Assembly (NCBI RefSeq): GCF_003432115.1
Contig: NZ_QWDC01000001.1
Coordinates: 496,001 to 560,000 of the forward strand
Origin: Mucilaginibacter conchicola
GTDB taxonomy: Bacteria; Bacteroidota; Bacteroidia; Sphingobacteriales; Sphingobacteriaceae
Length of the DNA: 64,000 nucleotides
Reading direction: 5' to 3'
Shown here: positions 48,801-55,762 of the stretch, in pieces
Layout of the letters: every line of letters starts with the position of its first letter
Position numbering within the stretch: the stretch's first letter is position 1
Position numbers and translations under genes: made by a program
Notes under the pieces: model-generated
Database searches by the model: none
The model's input: only the letters and a program-made list of their open reading frames with translations
What the model was told of the DNA's origin: nothing

Positions 48801-48896
48801 GGGTAAGCTACTTTTATCGCGCCGCTCAACTCTCTACCCTTGCTGCGTTCCCACCCTGGGGGAGTTCAAGAGGAGCTGGCCGTAAAAGACTTACCC
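48801..48896 (-). ncRNA. ffs: Signal recognition particle RNA (4.5S type)
   Basis: On the minus strand the SRP domain IV core is clear: CAGCTCCTCTTGAACTCCCC, then CAGGGTGGGAACGCAGCAAG and GGTAGAGAG. The ends pair as GGGTAAG (48896-48890) with CTTACCC (48807-48801), giving a 96-base hairpin, and are followed by ATTTTTTG as terminator. A perfect -7 element precedes it. It forms the SRP with Ffh for co-translational membrane targeting. It is the only feature in the 301-base gap between ypdA and the third 2H gene. Confidence 0.93.
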
Positions 48897-48900
48897 GCCG

Positions 48901-48908
48901 CAAAGATA
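48901..48908 (-). promoter_or_regulatory. -7 promoter element of SRP RNA
   Basis: TATCTTTG (minus strand), a perfect TAnnTTTG, ends five bases before the inferred RNA 5' end at 48896, exactly where initiation is expected. Confidence 0.7.
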
Positions 48909-48988
48909 GAAAAAGATGCGTTTTCGATTAACAAAATGTTAAAAAAGGCTTTAAATAACGTTATGAAGCTGATTGTGAGCCAATTTAT

Positions 48989-49495
48989 TTACGCAGGGAA
49001 TCGCCATTCGCCCATAAATTTCCATGGCCCGCCCTGGTATTCCCACAACATTAAGCCCTGCGCGGTGACTAAAAACGGTTGAAAGCCGGTAGAAACTTTT
49101 TTTAAAGTTTCCTGCGCAACCGCCGGTTCAACTTTATTTTGGATGGTGATGTGAGGCCAAAGCTTATGCTGGTCTTGCGGAATAAGCCATTGTTGCCATA
49201 GCTGCTGCATCTGCTTATGCATAATTCGTAATTCTGCCGATTCAATTTTATAAGCTACCCCCCTGCCTATGGTAGCAGGCCCGCTTACTTGCATATTAAA
49301 GACCTTTATGGAAGATACGATATCTGCTATATCGCTATCAATTTTTTGCTCATCAGCAGGCAATTGATGAAACAACATCAGGTGTGCATCCAGAAAATTT
49401 CGTTCCGGCGGGAAATATTGCTTACGCAGCGCGTTAAAATACTGCTGCGAAACATCATCAATCTTCAGCGTGATCAAAAGCGGATTTGCATCCAT
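48989..49495 (-). CDS. 2H phosphoesterase (LigT-like), third copy
   Basis: 168 residues, only distantly related to the pair at 46451-47615. The second catalytic motif HITI is intact (LWPHITIQNK). The first is HLML (FLDAHLMLFHQLP), where the usual Ser/Thr two residues after His is Met, so activity may be altered or lost. The start overlaps the stop of the GH20 gene in TGATG, implying translational coupling with it. It is probably cytoplasmic, whereas the GH20 enzyme is exported. Confidence 0.83.
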   Translation of the reverse strand: MDANPLLITLKIDDVSQQYFNALRKQYFPPERNFLDAHLMLFHQLPADEQKIDSDIADIVSSIKVFNMQVSGPATIGRGVAYKIESAELRIMHKQMQQLWQQWLIPQDQHKLWPHITIQNKVEPAVAQETLKKVSTGFQPFLVTAQGLMLWEYQGGPWKFMGEWRFPA

Positions 49496-51096
49496 CAGTC
49501 CTTCACCTTTTCCTTTGGCGCAAAATCTACCGGCTCGGGGTGTGCTGTAGGATTAAAAGCATCGTAATAGTAGATACCTGCTTTATCATAGCGCTTCAAT
49601 TCCCCCAACATTTTCTTGGCGAAAGCATCTGTATTCTTGTTAGCCTTGATAGTCCAGCCGGCCTCTGCTAATGCGGCCATGCGTGGGAAAAGCATATAAT
49701 CGAGGCGTTTGTGTGAGCCTACCGTTTCTGTCCAGATGTTGGCTTGTACGCCCAGTATTGCGGTCGATTTAAGCTGCTCTTCGTTCATAAACGCATCCGG
49801 GAAATTATATACATTCTCTACCCGATTGTATTTGCTAAGCAAGTGATAGCCCTCAACTTCAGAGTCATCCCATCTGCGGCCGGATATATGCGTGCTATCC
49901 TGCACAAAATCAAGATACATGGGCATACGCGGACAAAGCACCACTTGATACTTCTTGTCCAGCGCCATCTGCAGGCTTTTTGGCTTATTTTGTCGCCACC
50001 AGAAAACGATGGTCTTGCTTGGCGGCAGATCGGCTTCTACAGCCTCATCCCAACATAAAACTTTATTGCCGAGTTTGAAGACAGTATCACCCATCCTTCT
50101 AAAAAAATAATGCTCCAACTCGGTCGGGTTTTTATAACCCTTTTTCTTCATCAACGACAGTACTAAGGGCTTCTTCCACCAGGCCTGTATCCCCAGGAAA
50201 ACCTCATCACCGCCCAGGTGTATCATTTTTGCAGGAAAAAGGCTGTTTGTTTCTCTAAGGATATTGCCAAGGTAAGCGTAGGTCTTCTCCTGCGACGGGT
50301 CGAAGGTAAAGTTAGCATAACTGGCGCCATCGCTACCACCACTAAATTGCGGGTAAGCGCGATTGGCTGCCGTAGCATGGCCAGGCATATCAATCTCGGG
50401 CACCACAGTAATAAAGCGAGCTTTTGCGTAAGCAACAATTTCTTTAATATCTGCCTGTGTATAATATTTTGCCTCGGCTGTGCTATCGGTAAAGTTGCCT
50501 TTACCACCTATTGAAGCAAGCTTTGGATATTTTTTGATCTGCAAGCGCCAGCCATGGCTATCGGTTAAATGCCAGTGAAAATGGTTCAGTTTATATCGCG
50601 CCATCCAATCCAGCAGCATTTTCACTTTGGCCTTGCCAAAGAAGTGTCGCGACTCATCCAACATAAATCCTCGCCATTGGTAACGCGGCGCATCGTTTAT
50701 GGTTATGCTCGGGATAGTATCACTTTGCTCTGCCAGTTGCAGCAAGGATTGGATGCCGTTAAAAACTCCCTCCTTGCCTGATGCAGCAATGTCTATCCCT
50801 CTGGGATTAACCGTTAACGAATAACTACCTGCCGCAGGATCGCCTTTAACCAATCGTAATGTGATATGTGCATTGCCTTTCTTATTAGTTACCTTCTTGC
50901 CTGTACCTTTAGACAGAGAGCTTTGCAGATAACTATACATTGGCAGCAACGTTTTGCTGTTATAAGCCACACCCGTACCATTTTTCAAGATGAAATGCCC
51001 TTCAGTAGGTGTCATAGACGCAGGCTGAGGAATAATGGACTGGCTAAAGCCAAAAAACGGAGCGGTTAAAAGGATCAGCGCAAATAGTTTTTTCAT
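49495..51096 (-). CDS. Beta-N-acetylhexosaminidase, GH20 (exported)
   Basis: 533 residues. Signal peptide MKKLFALILLTAPFFGFSQ, then the GH20b lead domain (IIPQPASMTPTEGHF) and the TIM barrel with RGFMLDESRHF, NHFHWHLTDSHGWRLQIKKYP, VPEIDMPGHATAANRAYP and the catalytic Asp-Glu pair in IHLGGDEVFLG near residues 297-301. It removes terminal GlcNAc/GalNAc from chitin- or glycan-derived oligosaccharides by substrate-assisted catalysis in the periplasm or outside. No SusC/SusD genes are near, so it is not part of a visible polysaccharide locus. Confidence 0.95.
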   Translation of the reverse strand: MKKLFALILLTAPFFGFSQSIIPQPASMTPTEGHFILKNGTGVAYNSKTLLPMYSYLQSSLSKGTGKKVTNKKGNAHITLRLVKGDPAAGSYSLTVNPRGIDIAASGKEGVFNGIQSLLQLAEQSDTIPSITINDAPRYQWRGFMLDESRHFFGKAKVKMLLDWMARYKLNHFHWHLTDSHGWRLQIKKYPKLASIGGKGNFTDSTAEAKYYTQADIKEIVAYAKARFITVVPEIDMPGHATAANRAYPQFSGGSDGASYANFTFDPSQEKTYAYLGNILRETNSLFPAKMIHLGGDEVFLGIQAWWKKPLVLSLMKKKGYKNPTELEHYFFRRMGDTVFKLGNKVLCWDEAVEADLPPSKTIVFWWRQNKPKSLQMALDKKYQVVLCPRMPMYLDFVQDSTHISGRRWDDSEVEGYHLLSKYNRVENVYNFPDAFMNEEQLKSTAILGVQANIWTETVGSHKRLDYMLFPRMAALAEAGWTIKANKNTDAFAKKMLGELKRYDKAGIYYYDAFNPTAHPEPVDFAPKEKVKD

Positions 51097-51162
51097 TATC
51101 GGATGCGTTTACGGCTAAACAGGCCTGTTAAAAACGTTCATTTTGCCGTAAAACCGCAATCC

Positions 51163-51723
51163 CTATGCCGAAACCAACAACTTAAGGTTGTTTGCTATCT
51201 GTATAAAGTGCCTTTGCTGGTGCGCTATCAGGAACCTGTAAACATCGCCAAGGCGCAGTTTTATCGCCGGTGCAATACTTACCGGAATTTTATTATCCAC
51301 AAGGTCTATATTGGCCGAACGTTGCAGTAAATCTAATAATATTTTTTGGTCTAATATGTATTTGTTAACGTTAACGGTATTATTTTGAGAGATGGGTTTA
51401 TGTTTGGCAGCAGCCTTATATTTCTTTGAAATATTACCATCTACCGGTTCCATCATCTTCACAAAATAATCGCCCAGCCAGCTGCTTTTATAAATAAGAT
51501 CATTACTGCGCTTTCCTTTATTAATGGCAACTTTTATAGCAGGTAAATAATGATTGTTATAAGTGTTGAGATGTGTTATAATTTCAATAACATTCCAGGC
51601 ACCGTATCGCGGGCGGGCAGTTAGCACATCAAGCGGTTCGGTTAATAGGTGCTGGGTGTCTGTAATGTTTTGTTCAACCCTTGCAATAAGTTGGTTTAGG
51701 AGTTGTGTTTTGTCTGTTTTCAT
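51163..51723 (-). CDS. DinB-superfamily (DinB_2-like) four-helix protein
   Basis: 186 residues from ATG 51723 (MKTDKTQLLNQLIARVEQ); the frame is open 28 codons upstream but that part is basic and unlike the family. The helical bundle pattern is clear: WNVIEIITHLNTYNNHYLPAI supplies one metal His and LGDVYRFLIAHQQRHFIQIANNL two more. DinB/YfiT-like proteins bind a divalent metal and include thiol transferases, for instance bacillithiol-dependent ones; the activity here is unknown. It should not be confused with DNA polymerase IV, also called DinB. Confidence 0.85.
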   Translation of the reverse strand: MKTDKTQLLNQLIARVEQNITDTQHLLTEPLDVLTARPRYGAWNVIEIITHLNTYNNHYLPAIKVAINKGKRSNDLIYKSSWLGDYFVKMMEPVDGNISKKYKAAAKHKPISQNNTVNVNKYILDQKILLDLLQRSANIDLVDNKIPVSIAPAIKLRLGDVYRFLIAHQQRHFIQIANNLKLLVSA

Positions 51724-51999
51724 ACTGAAGAAATTAAAGCACCGTGTTATCACGATGCCATATTTACGTTGCCGGTACAGACGATATTTTACCAGCCACT
51801 GTGACACCCGCCTCTATATATTTTTGTAAAGTTTACAAGGAGCAGTAAACTCATCTAATTTGCAGCATCATTACCCTAATATTTCCCAATTGTAATGTTT
51901 TGTTTTATGGGGTAAATAATCGAAGTTTTTTCTTGCATAAATAAAATTTAATGCAATAATTTGCACAAATTTTAAAAGCAACCCATCTTTTAAGAAAAA
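51724..51999. other. AT-rich upstream region of the arginine cluster
   Basis: No ORF of coding appearance lies here. It holds the possible ARG box (51934-51955) and the likely promoter of the arginine cluster. TAATTTG (51957-51963) is one base short of the TAnnTTTG consensus. Its left part is the 5' region of the DinB_2-like gene. Confidence 0.5.
51934..51955. promoter_or_regulatory. Possible ArgR (ARG box) operator
   Basis: A 22-base imperfect palindrome with outer arms TGCAT (51934-51938) and ATGCA (51951-51955). The inner CATAAATAAAATTTAATG resembles the ARG-box consensus bound by ArgR/AhrC in other bacteria. It lies about 45 bases upstream of the leader ORF. No argR gene is in the window. 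Confidence 0.4.
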
Positions 52000-52125
52000 A
52001 TGAAAAAACAAAACATAAACAAGATAGATATCAGGGCAGTATTTGCACCTGTTATTGCTGGTTTAGTGTCTGTTGTTTTGACCTTTCTCCCTAACCGACG
52101 ACGATTGTTTATACCAAGGGTTTGA
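52000..52125 (+). CDS. Putative arginine leader peptide
   Basis: 41 codons, ATG 52000 to TGA 52123-52125. The peptide begins MKKQNINKIDIRAVFAPVIA, continues with a hydrophobic stretch and ends with PNRRRLFIPRV. Residues 33-35 are three consecutive Arg encoded CGA-CGA-CGA (52096-52104), and Arg40 follows. It lies 118 bases before the N-acylglutamate synthase gene at the head of the arginine cluster, with hairpins between. Clustered codons for the pathway's end product in a short ORF ahead of the operon are the hallmark of ribosome-mediated attenuation. It could instead be a small membrane peptide or chance. Confidence 0.5.
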   Translation: MKKQNINKIDIRAVFAPVIAGLVSVVLTFLPNRRRLFIPRV

Positions 52126-52126
52126 A

Positions 52127-52235
52127 TTGATCTTATCTGATCAAAAACCTGAACAAAGAAGTATTTAAACTTCTTTAAACAACGTTCTTCTAATTATAAG
52201 GCCTTAGTAAAGCCAATAATTTAACGGTATTTTTT
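52127..52235 (+). promoter_or_regulatory. Candidate attenuator hairpins of the arginine cluster
   Basis: Three hairpins follow the leader stop codon: TTGATC/GATCAA (52127-52144), AAAGAAGT/ACTTCTTT (52155-52176), and AATTAT-AA-GGC/GCC-A-ATAATT (52192-52221). The last is followed after eight bases by T6 (52230-52235), directly upstream of the ATG at 52244. The last is terminator-like; no clear antiterminator pairing could be drawn by eye. Confidence 0.4.
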
Positions 52236-52243
52236 CTATAATA

Positions 52244-52897
52244 ATGACCATACAAGATTTTGATATAATTGTAGCTTCTGCCCAACATGCAGACTATGCT
52301 GCTATGATATGTGAGGAAATGGCCGAGTCTGCAAAGGCCCGTGGTACCGGTATTGCCCAACGCTCGCCGGAGTATGTGGCCAACAAGATGCTGGAAGGTA
52401 AAGCTGTGATAGCATTGCATAAAGACGGCACCTGGGCTGGTTTCTGCTACATTGAGACCTGGAGCCACGGCGATTTCGTAGCCAACTCGGGCCTTATTGT
52501 TAACCCTATTTTCCGTAAGGTAGGTTTGGCTAAAGCTATCAAAGAAGAAGTATTTAAACTTTCGCGTAAGAAATATCCTCATGCCAAAATATTTGGTTTA
52601 ACCACCGGTTTGGCCGTAATGAAGATAAACTCTGACCTGGGTTACGAACCGGTTACCTACTCTGAGCTTACCCAGGACGAGGATTTCTGGAAAGGATGCA
52701 AAAGCTGCGTTAACTACGATATCCTGATGAGCAAAAATCGTAAGAATTGCATGTGCACCGCCATGCTTTTTGACCCGGAAGAAGCGCAAAAGCAATACGA
52801 GGAAAAGATGAAGAAGATTACCCATAAAGCAACGCTTTTGGAGCGTATTGAAGCTGCGATAAAAAAGAGAATGGAAAAGATCGTTGCATTGCATTAA
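52244..52897 (+). CDS. GNAT N-acylglutamate synthase-like acetyltransferase (ArgA function)
   Basis: 217 residues. GNAT core: AVIALHKDGTWAGFCYIETW, ANSGLIVNPIFRKVGLAKAIKEEVF (acyl-CoA loop, by its ends) and FGLTTGLAVMKINSDLGYEPV. The C-terminal part has a cysteine cluster C-x2-C-x13-C-x-C (GCKSCVNYD ... NCMCTAML) that looks like a zinc site. Homologues occupy the head of arginine operons throughout Bacteroidota, where they are proposed to make N-acetyl- or N-succinylglutamate, the first step of the pathway. Position directly before argG, argC and argD supports this. Cytoplasmic. Confidence 0.85.
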   Translation: MTIQDFDIIVASAQHADYAAMICEEMAESAKARGTGIAQRSPEYVANKMLEGKAVIALHKDGTWAGFCYIETWSHGDFVANSGLIVNPIFRKVGLAKAIKEEVFKLSRKKYPHAKIFGLTTGLAVMKINSDLGYEPVTYSELTQDEDFWKGCKSCVNYDILMSKNRKNCMCTAMLFDPEEAQKQYEEKMKKITHKATLLERIEAAIKKRMEKIVALH

Positions 52898-52903
52898 TAT
52901 GTA

Positions 52904-52925
52904 GAGACGCGATATCTCGCGTCTC
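52904..52925. repeat. GAGACGCGA hairpin repeat
   Basis: GAGACGCGA (52904-52912) and TCGCGTCTC (52917-52925) form a perfect nine-base hairpin with loop TATC, followed by related ACGCGGTGATCGCGTT. It sits in the 116-base spacer between the GNAT gene and argG. Similar GTAGAGACG-type repeats are widespread in bacterial intergenic DNA. Confidence 0.75.
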
Positions 52926-53013
52926 CCCCGGATAAGAATACAACACGCGGTGATCGCGTTTTAATACAAATATCAGGTGCTGAATATTGCATCTGTACCA
53001 TGACAAAACAACA

Positions 53014-54210
53014 ATGGACAAGAAAAAAGTAGTACTTGCATACAGCGGCGGATTGGATACATCTTTTTGCTGTATTTATTTAACACGCGACCTTGGTTAC
53101 GAGGTGCACTCAGTTATTGTTAACACCGGCGGTTTCAGCGATGAAGAGTTGAAAAACGTGGAAGAACGCGCTTACCAGATGGGCGTAACCTCTCACCATG
53201 TAGTTGATGAGACCGAAAACTTCTACAATACCTGCGTACGCTACCTTATTTACGGTAACGTGTTAAAGAATAATACTTACCCGCTATCGGTTAGTGCCGA
53301 GCGTGTAAGCCAGGCTACTGCCATTGCAAACTATGCAAAAGAAATTGGTGCCGTGGCGGTTGCCCATGGCAGCACCGGTGCCGGTAACGACCAGGTAAGG
53401 TTTGATATGATCTTCAATATCCTTGTTCCTGAGGTGGAGATCATCACCCCTATCCGCGACCTAAAACTAAGCCGCGAGGAAGAGATAGAATACCTGAAGA
53501 AACACGGCGTTGAAATGAACTTTGAAAAAGCGAAGTACTCTATCAACAAAGGTATCTGGGGCACATCAGTGGGCGGTAAAGAAACCCTTACATCTCACTT
53601 AGGTTTGCCTGAGGATGCATGGCCTACACAAGTTACCAGCTCTGAGCCAAAAACGCTTGAGTTAGTATTTGAGCAAGGCGAACTAAAGGCTATAGACGGT
53701 ACGCAATACGATCATCCTACTAAAGCTATACAAGCATTGCAAGCTATTGCTCAGCCTTATGGTATTGGCCGCGATATCCACGTGGGTGATACCATTATCG
53801 GTATTAAAGGCCGCGTTGGTTTTGAGGCAGCCGCCCCAATGGTGATCATCAAAGCACACCATACTTTAGAGAAACATGTGTTAACCAAATGGCAGTTATC
53901 ATGGAAAGACCAGTTATCTTCTTTCTACGGCAACTGGCTGCACGAAGGCCAATTCCATGACCCTATCATGCGCAACATTGAAGCTTTCCTTACTGATACC
54001 CAGAAACAGGTTAGCGGCAAGGTGTTTGTTGAGTTAAACGCATACCGTTTCCAGGTGATAGGCATCGAATCGGATCACGACCTGATGAGCAACAAGTTTG
54101 GCAGCTACGGCGAAATGAACAATGCCTGGAGCGGCGAAGACGTAAAAGGCTTCAGCAAGATATTTGGTAACCAGGTGATGATCTATCACAAGGTAAACGG
54201 ACAAGATTAA
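53014..54210 (+). CDS. argG: Argininosuccinate synthase
   Basis: 398 residues from ATG 53014; nine more in-frame codons upstream are not family-like. The ATP pyrophosphatase PP-loop is at the start (VVLAYSGGLDTSFCCIYL). Other conserved words: AVAHGSTGAGNDQVRFD, WGTSVGGKETLTS and IGIKGRVGFEAAAPMV. It joins citrulline and aspartate to argininosuccinate with ATP. In the succinylated pathway its substrate is still citrulline, made after desuccinylation. The cupin gene follows 2 bases downstream, so the operon is tight here. Confidence 0.96.
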   Translation: MDKKKVVLAYSGGLDTSFCCIYLTRDLGYEVHSVIVNTGGFSDEELKNVEERAYQMGVTSHHVVDETENFYNTCVRYLIYGNVLKNNTYPLSVSAERVSQATAIANYAKEIGAVAVAHGSTGAGNDQVRFDMIFNILVPEVEIITPIRDLKLSREEEIEYLKKHGVEMNFEKAKYSINKGIWGTSVGGKETLTSHLGLPEDAWPTQVTSSEPKTLELVFEQGELKAIDGTQYDHPTKAIQALQAIAQPYGIGRDIHVGDTIIGIKGRVGFEAAAPMVIIKAHHTLEKHVLTKWQLSWKDQLSSFYGNWLHEGQFHDPIMRNIEAFLTDTQKQVSGKVFVELNAYRFQVIGIESDHDLMSNKFGSYGEMNNAWSGEDVKGFSKIFGNQVMIYHKVNGQD

Positions 54211-54212
54211 TT

Positions 54213-54563
54213 ATGGAGAACCCCATCTTTTCGAGAAGTGAATGCTTAAGCACCTACAAATGGGGCGATGACTGCTACGGCTGGAATTATGTTGATACCG
54301 ATGCATTATCCATTAAACAGGAGTTAATGCCGCCTGATACATCAGAACAACTTCACTACCACGAAAAGGCTTCTCAGTTTTTCTTTATTCTTAAAGGCCG
54401 TGCAACTTTTACAATTGACGGCGAGATATGCGTTTTAAAACCAGAGCAGGGTATTGAGATAAAACCAGGTCAGCAGCATTTTATCAGCAATAAAGAAAGC
54501 AGCGACCTCGAGTTTATCCTTTACTCCTCACCATCTACAAAAAATGATCGGGTTAACTTATAG
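54213..54563 (+). CDS. Small cupin-domain protein
   Basis: 116 residues, a single cupin barrel: metal-binding motif 1 is QLHYHEKASQFFFILKGRATF (His-x-His, Glu replaced by Ser-Gln spacing) and motif 2 is KPGQQHFISNKESSDLEFIL. The N-terminus has KWGDDCYGWNYVDT. It lies two bases after argG and 39 bases before argC, so it is transcribed in the arginine operon. A role in arginine synthesis is unknown; it may be a passenger or a small-molecule sensor. Cytoplasmic. Confidence 0.85.
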   Translation: MENPIFSRSECLSTYKWGDDCYGWNYVDTDALSIKQELMPPDTSEQLHYHEKASQFFFILKGRATFTIDGEICVLKPEQGIEIKPGQQHFISNKESSDLEFILYSSPSTKNDRVNL

Positions 54564-54587
54564 CCCTCTAACCCCCTAAAGGGGGAA
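54562..54587. repeat. CCCCCTAAAGGGGG repeat upstream of argC (inverse orientation)
   Basis: AGCCCTCTAACCCCCTAAAG followed by GGGGA. Its reverse complement (TCCCCCTTTAGGGGG then TTAGAGGGCT) aligns with the two copies inside argC at 54635 and 55289, so it is the same family in opposite orientation, 50 bases from the first. Confidence 0.75.
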
Positions 54588-54602
54588 TTTAAGTTTAATG
54601 TT

Positions 54603-55655
54603 ATGAGCGATACTAAAAATATAAAAGCAACTTCTACTCCCCCTTCAGGGGGCGGGGGGGCTGTTCGCGTCGGCATTGTTGGCGGTGCCGGTTATACCGG
54701 TGGCGAAATGCTGCGTATTTTGATTAATCACCCTAATGTTGAGATTGTGTTTGTGCACAGCAACAGCAATGCGGGTAATCACGTGTATGATGTTCATAAG
54801 GATTTATTCGGTGATACCGACCTGACCTTTTCTTCTGAGCTATCAAACAGTATTGATGTATTGTTCCTTTGTGTTGGCCATGGCGATGCGCGTAAGTTTT
54901 TAGAGGCGAACGCGATTGCAGATCATATTAAAGTGATAGACTTAAGCCAGGACTTCCGTTTAAGTCAAAATTCAAAAATCAAAAGTAAAAACTTTACGTA
55001 TGGCTTGCCTGAGTTGAATAGAGAAGCTATTAAGTCTGCCAACAATATTGCTAACCCGGGTTGCTTTGCTACCTGTTTGCAATTGGGTTTGCTGCCGCTT
55101 GCTTCAAAGGGTTTGCTAAATAACGAGGTGCATATAACCGCCACCACAGGTTCAACCGGTGCGGGACAAAGCTTATCGCCTACTTCGCACTTTACCTGGA
55201 GAAATGATAACCTGTCTGTTTACAAAGCTTTTAACCATCAGCATTTAAACGAGATTAACCAGTCGCTTAACCAGGCTGCAAGTGCTTTTACTCCCCCTTC
55301 AGGGGGCTGGGGGGCGCTGAATTTTATTCCTTACCGTGGCGACTTTACCCGCGGCATCATCGCGTCGATGTACACCGAAAGTAGCCTTAGCGAAGCTGAA
55401 GCATTAAAGCTTTACCAGGAATATTATGCGGGCCATCCGTTTACGCATGTAACCAATAAAGATATAGACCTGAAGCAGATAGTGAACACTAACAAATGCT
55501 TTATACAGGTTAAGATATACGATAATAAAGTATTTATTATCAGCATTATGGACAATTTACTTAAAGGCGCATCCGGACAGGCTGTACAAAACATGAACCT
55601 CATGTTTGGGCTTGACGAGAGCGCCGGATTACGATTGAAAGGGGTGGCGTTTTAA
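54603..55655 (+). CDS. argC: N-acyl-gamma-glutamyl-phosphate reductase with in-frame repeat insertions
   Basis: 350 residues. NADP-binding VRVGIVGGAGYTGGEMLRIL begins only at residue 21; catalytic Cys154 is in ANPGCFATCLQ, and the C-terminal FIPYRGDFTRGIIASMY and HPFTHVTNKD are conserved. The first 20 residues and residues 230-238 are not part of the usual protein: both contain TPPSGG(G/W)GA, encoded by two copies of a palindromic intergenic repeat in the same frame. No alternative start codon lies between the first copy and the NADP motif, so the repeat must be translated. The enzyme reduces N-acyl-glutamyl phosphate to the semialdehyde. Confidence 0.93.
   Translation: MSDTKNIKATSTPPSGGGGAVRVGIVGGAGYTGGEMLRILINHPNVEIVFVHSNSNAGNHVYDVHKDLFGDTDLTFSSELSNSIDVLFLCVGHGDARKFLEANAIADHIKVIDLSQDFRLSQNSKIKSKNFTYGLPELNREAIKSANNIANPGCFATCLQLGLLPLASKGLLNNEVHITATTGSTGAGQSLSPTSHFTWRNDNLSVYKAFNHQHLNEINQSLNQAASAFTPPSGGWGALNFIPYRGDFTRGIIASMYTESSLSEAEALKLYQEYYAGHPFTHVTNKDIDLKQIVNTNKCFIQVKIYDNKVFIISIMDNLLKGASGQAVQNMNLMFGLDESAGLRLKGVAF
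54635..54662 (+). repeat. Palindromic repeat inside argC, copy 1
   Basis: Begins TACTCCCCCTTCAGGGGGCG and continues GGGGGGCT. It encodes TPPSGGGGA (residues 12-20 of ArgC) just ahead of the NADP-binding motif. Confidence 0.88.
55289..55315 (+). repeat. Palindromic repeat inside argC, copy 2
   Basis: Begins TACTCCCCCTTCAGGGGGCT and continues GGGGGGC; nearly identical to copy 1 over 27 bases. It encodes TPPSGGWGA (residues 230-238), inserted between the helix SLNQAASAF and the conserved strand LNFIPYRGDF. Confidence 0.88.
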
Positions 55656-55669
55656 TAAGATGAAAGGAT

Positions 55670-55750
55670 AAAGGTCAAAGGCGAAAGGTGACCTCAGTCC
55701 AATCATCAACAAGGAAGATAAAAAGCTTTATCCTTTCGCCTTTAACCTTT
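55670..55750. repeat. Inverted repeat between argC and argD
   Basis: AAAGGTCAAAGGCGAAAGG (55670-55688) and the reverse complement of 55732-55750 (AAAGGTTAAAGGCGAAAGG) differ at one base of 19. They enclose 43 bases and can form a long hairpin in the operon mRNA. The right arm ends 12 bases before the argD start. Confidence 0.85.
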
Positions 55751-55762
55751 TACCTCTGTGTA

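Noticed and set aside
48566..48931. Plus-strand ORF over the SRP RNA
   Set aside because: It is antisense to ypdA and the SRP RNA; the product is low-complexity and basic, without family features.
55688..55762. 25-codon upstream extension of argD
   Set aside because: It is encoded by the intergenic inverted repeat; the family N-terminus starts at ATG 55763.
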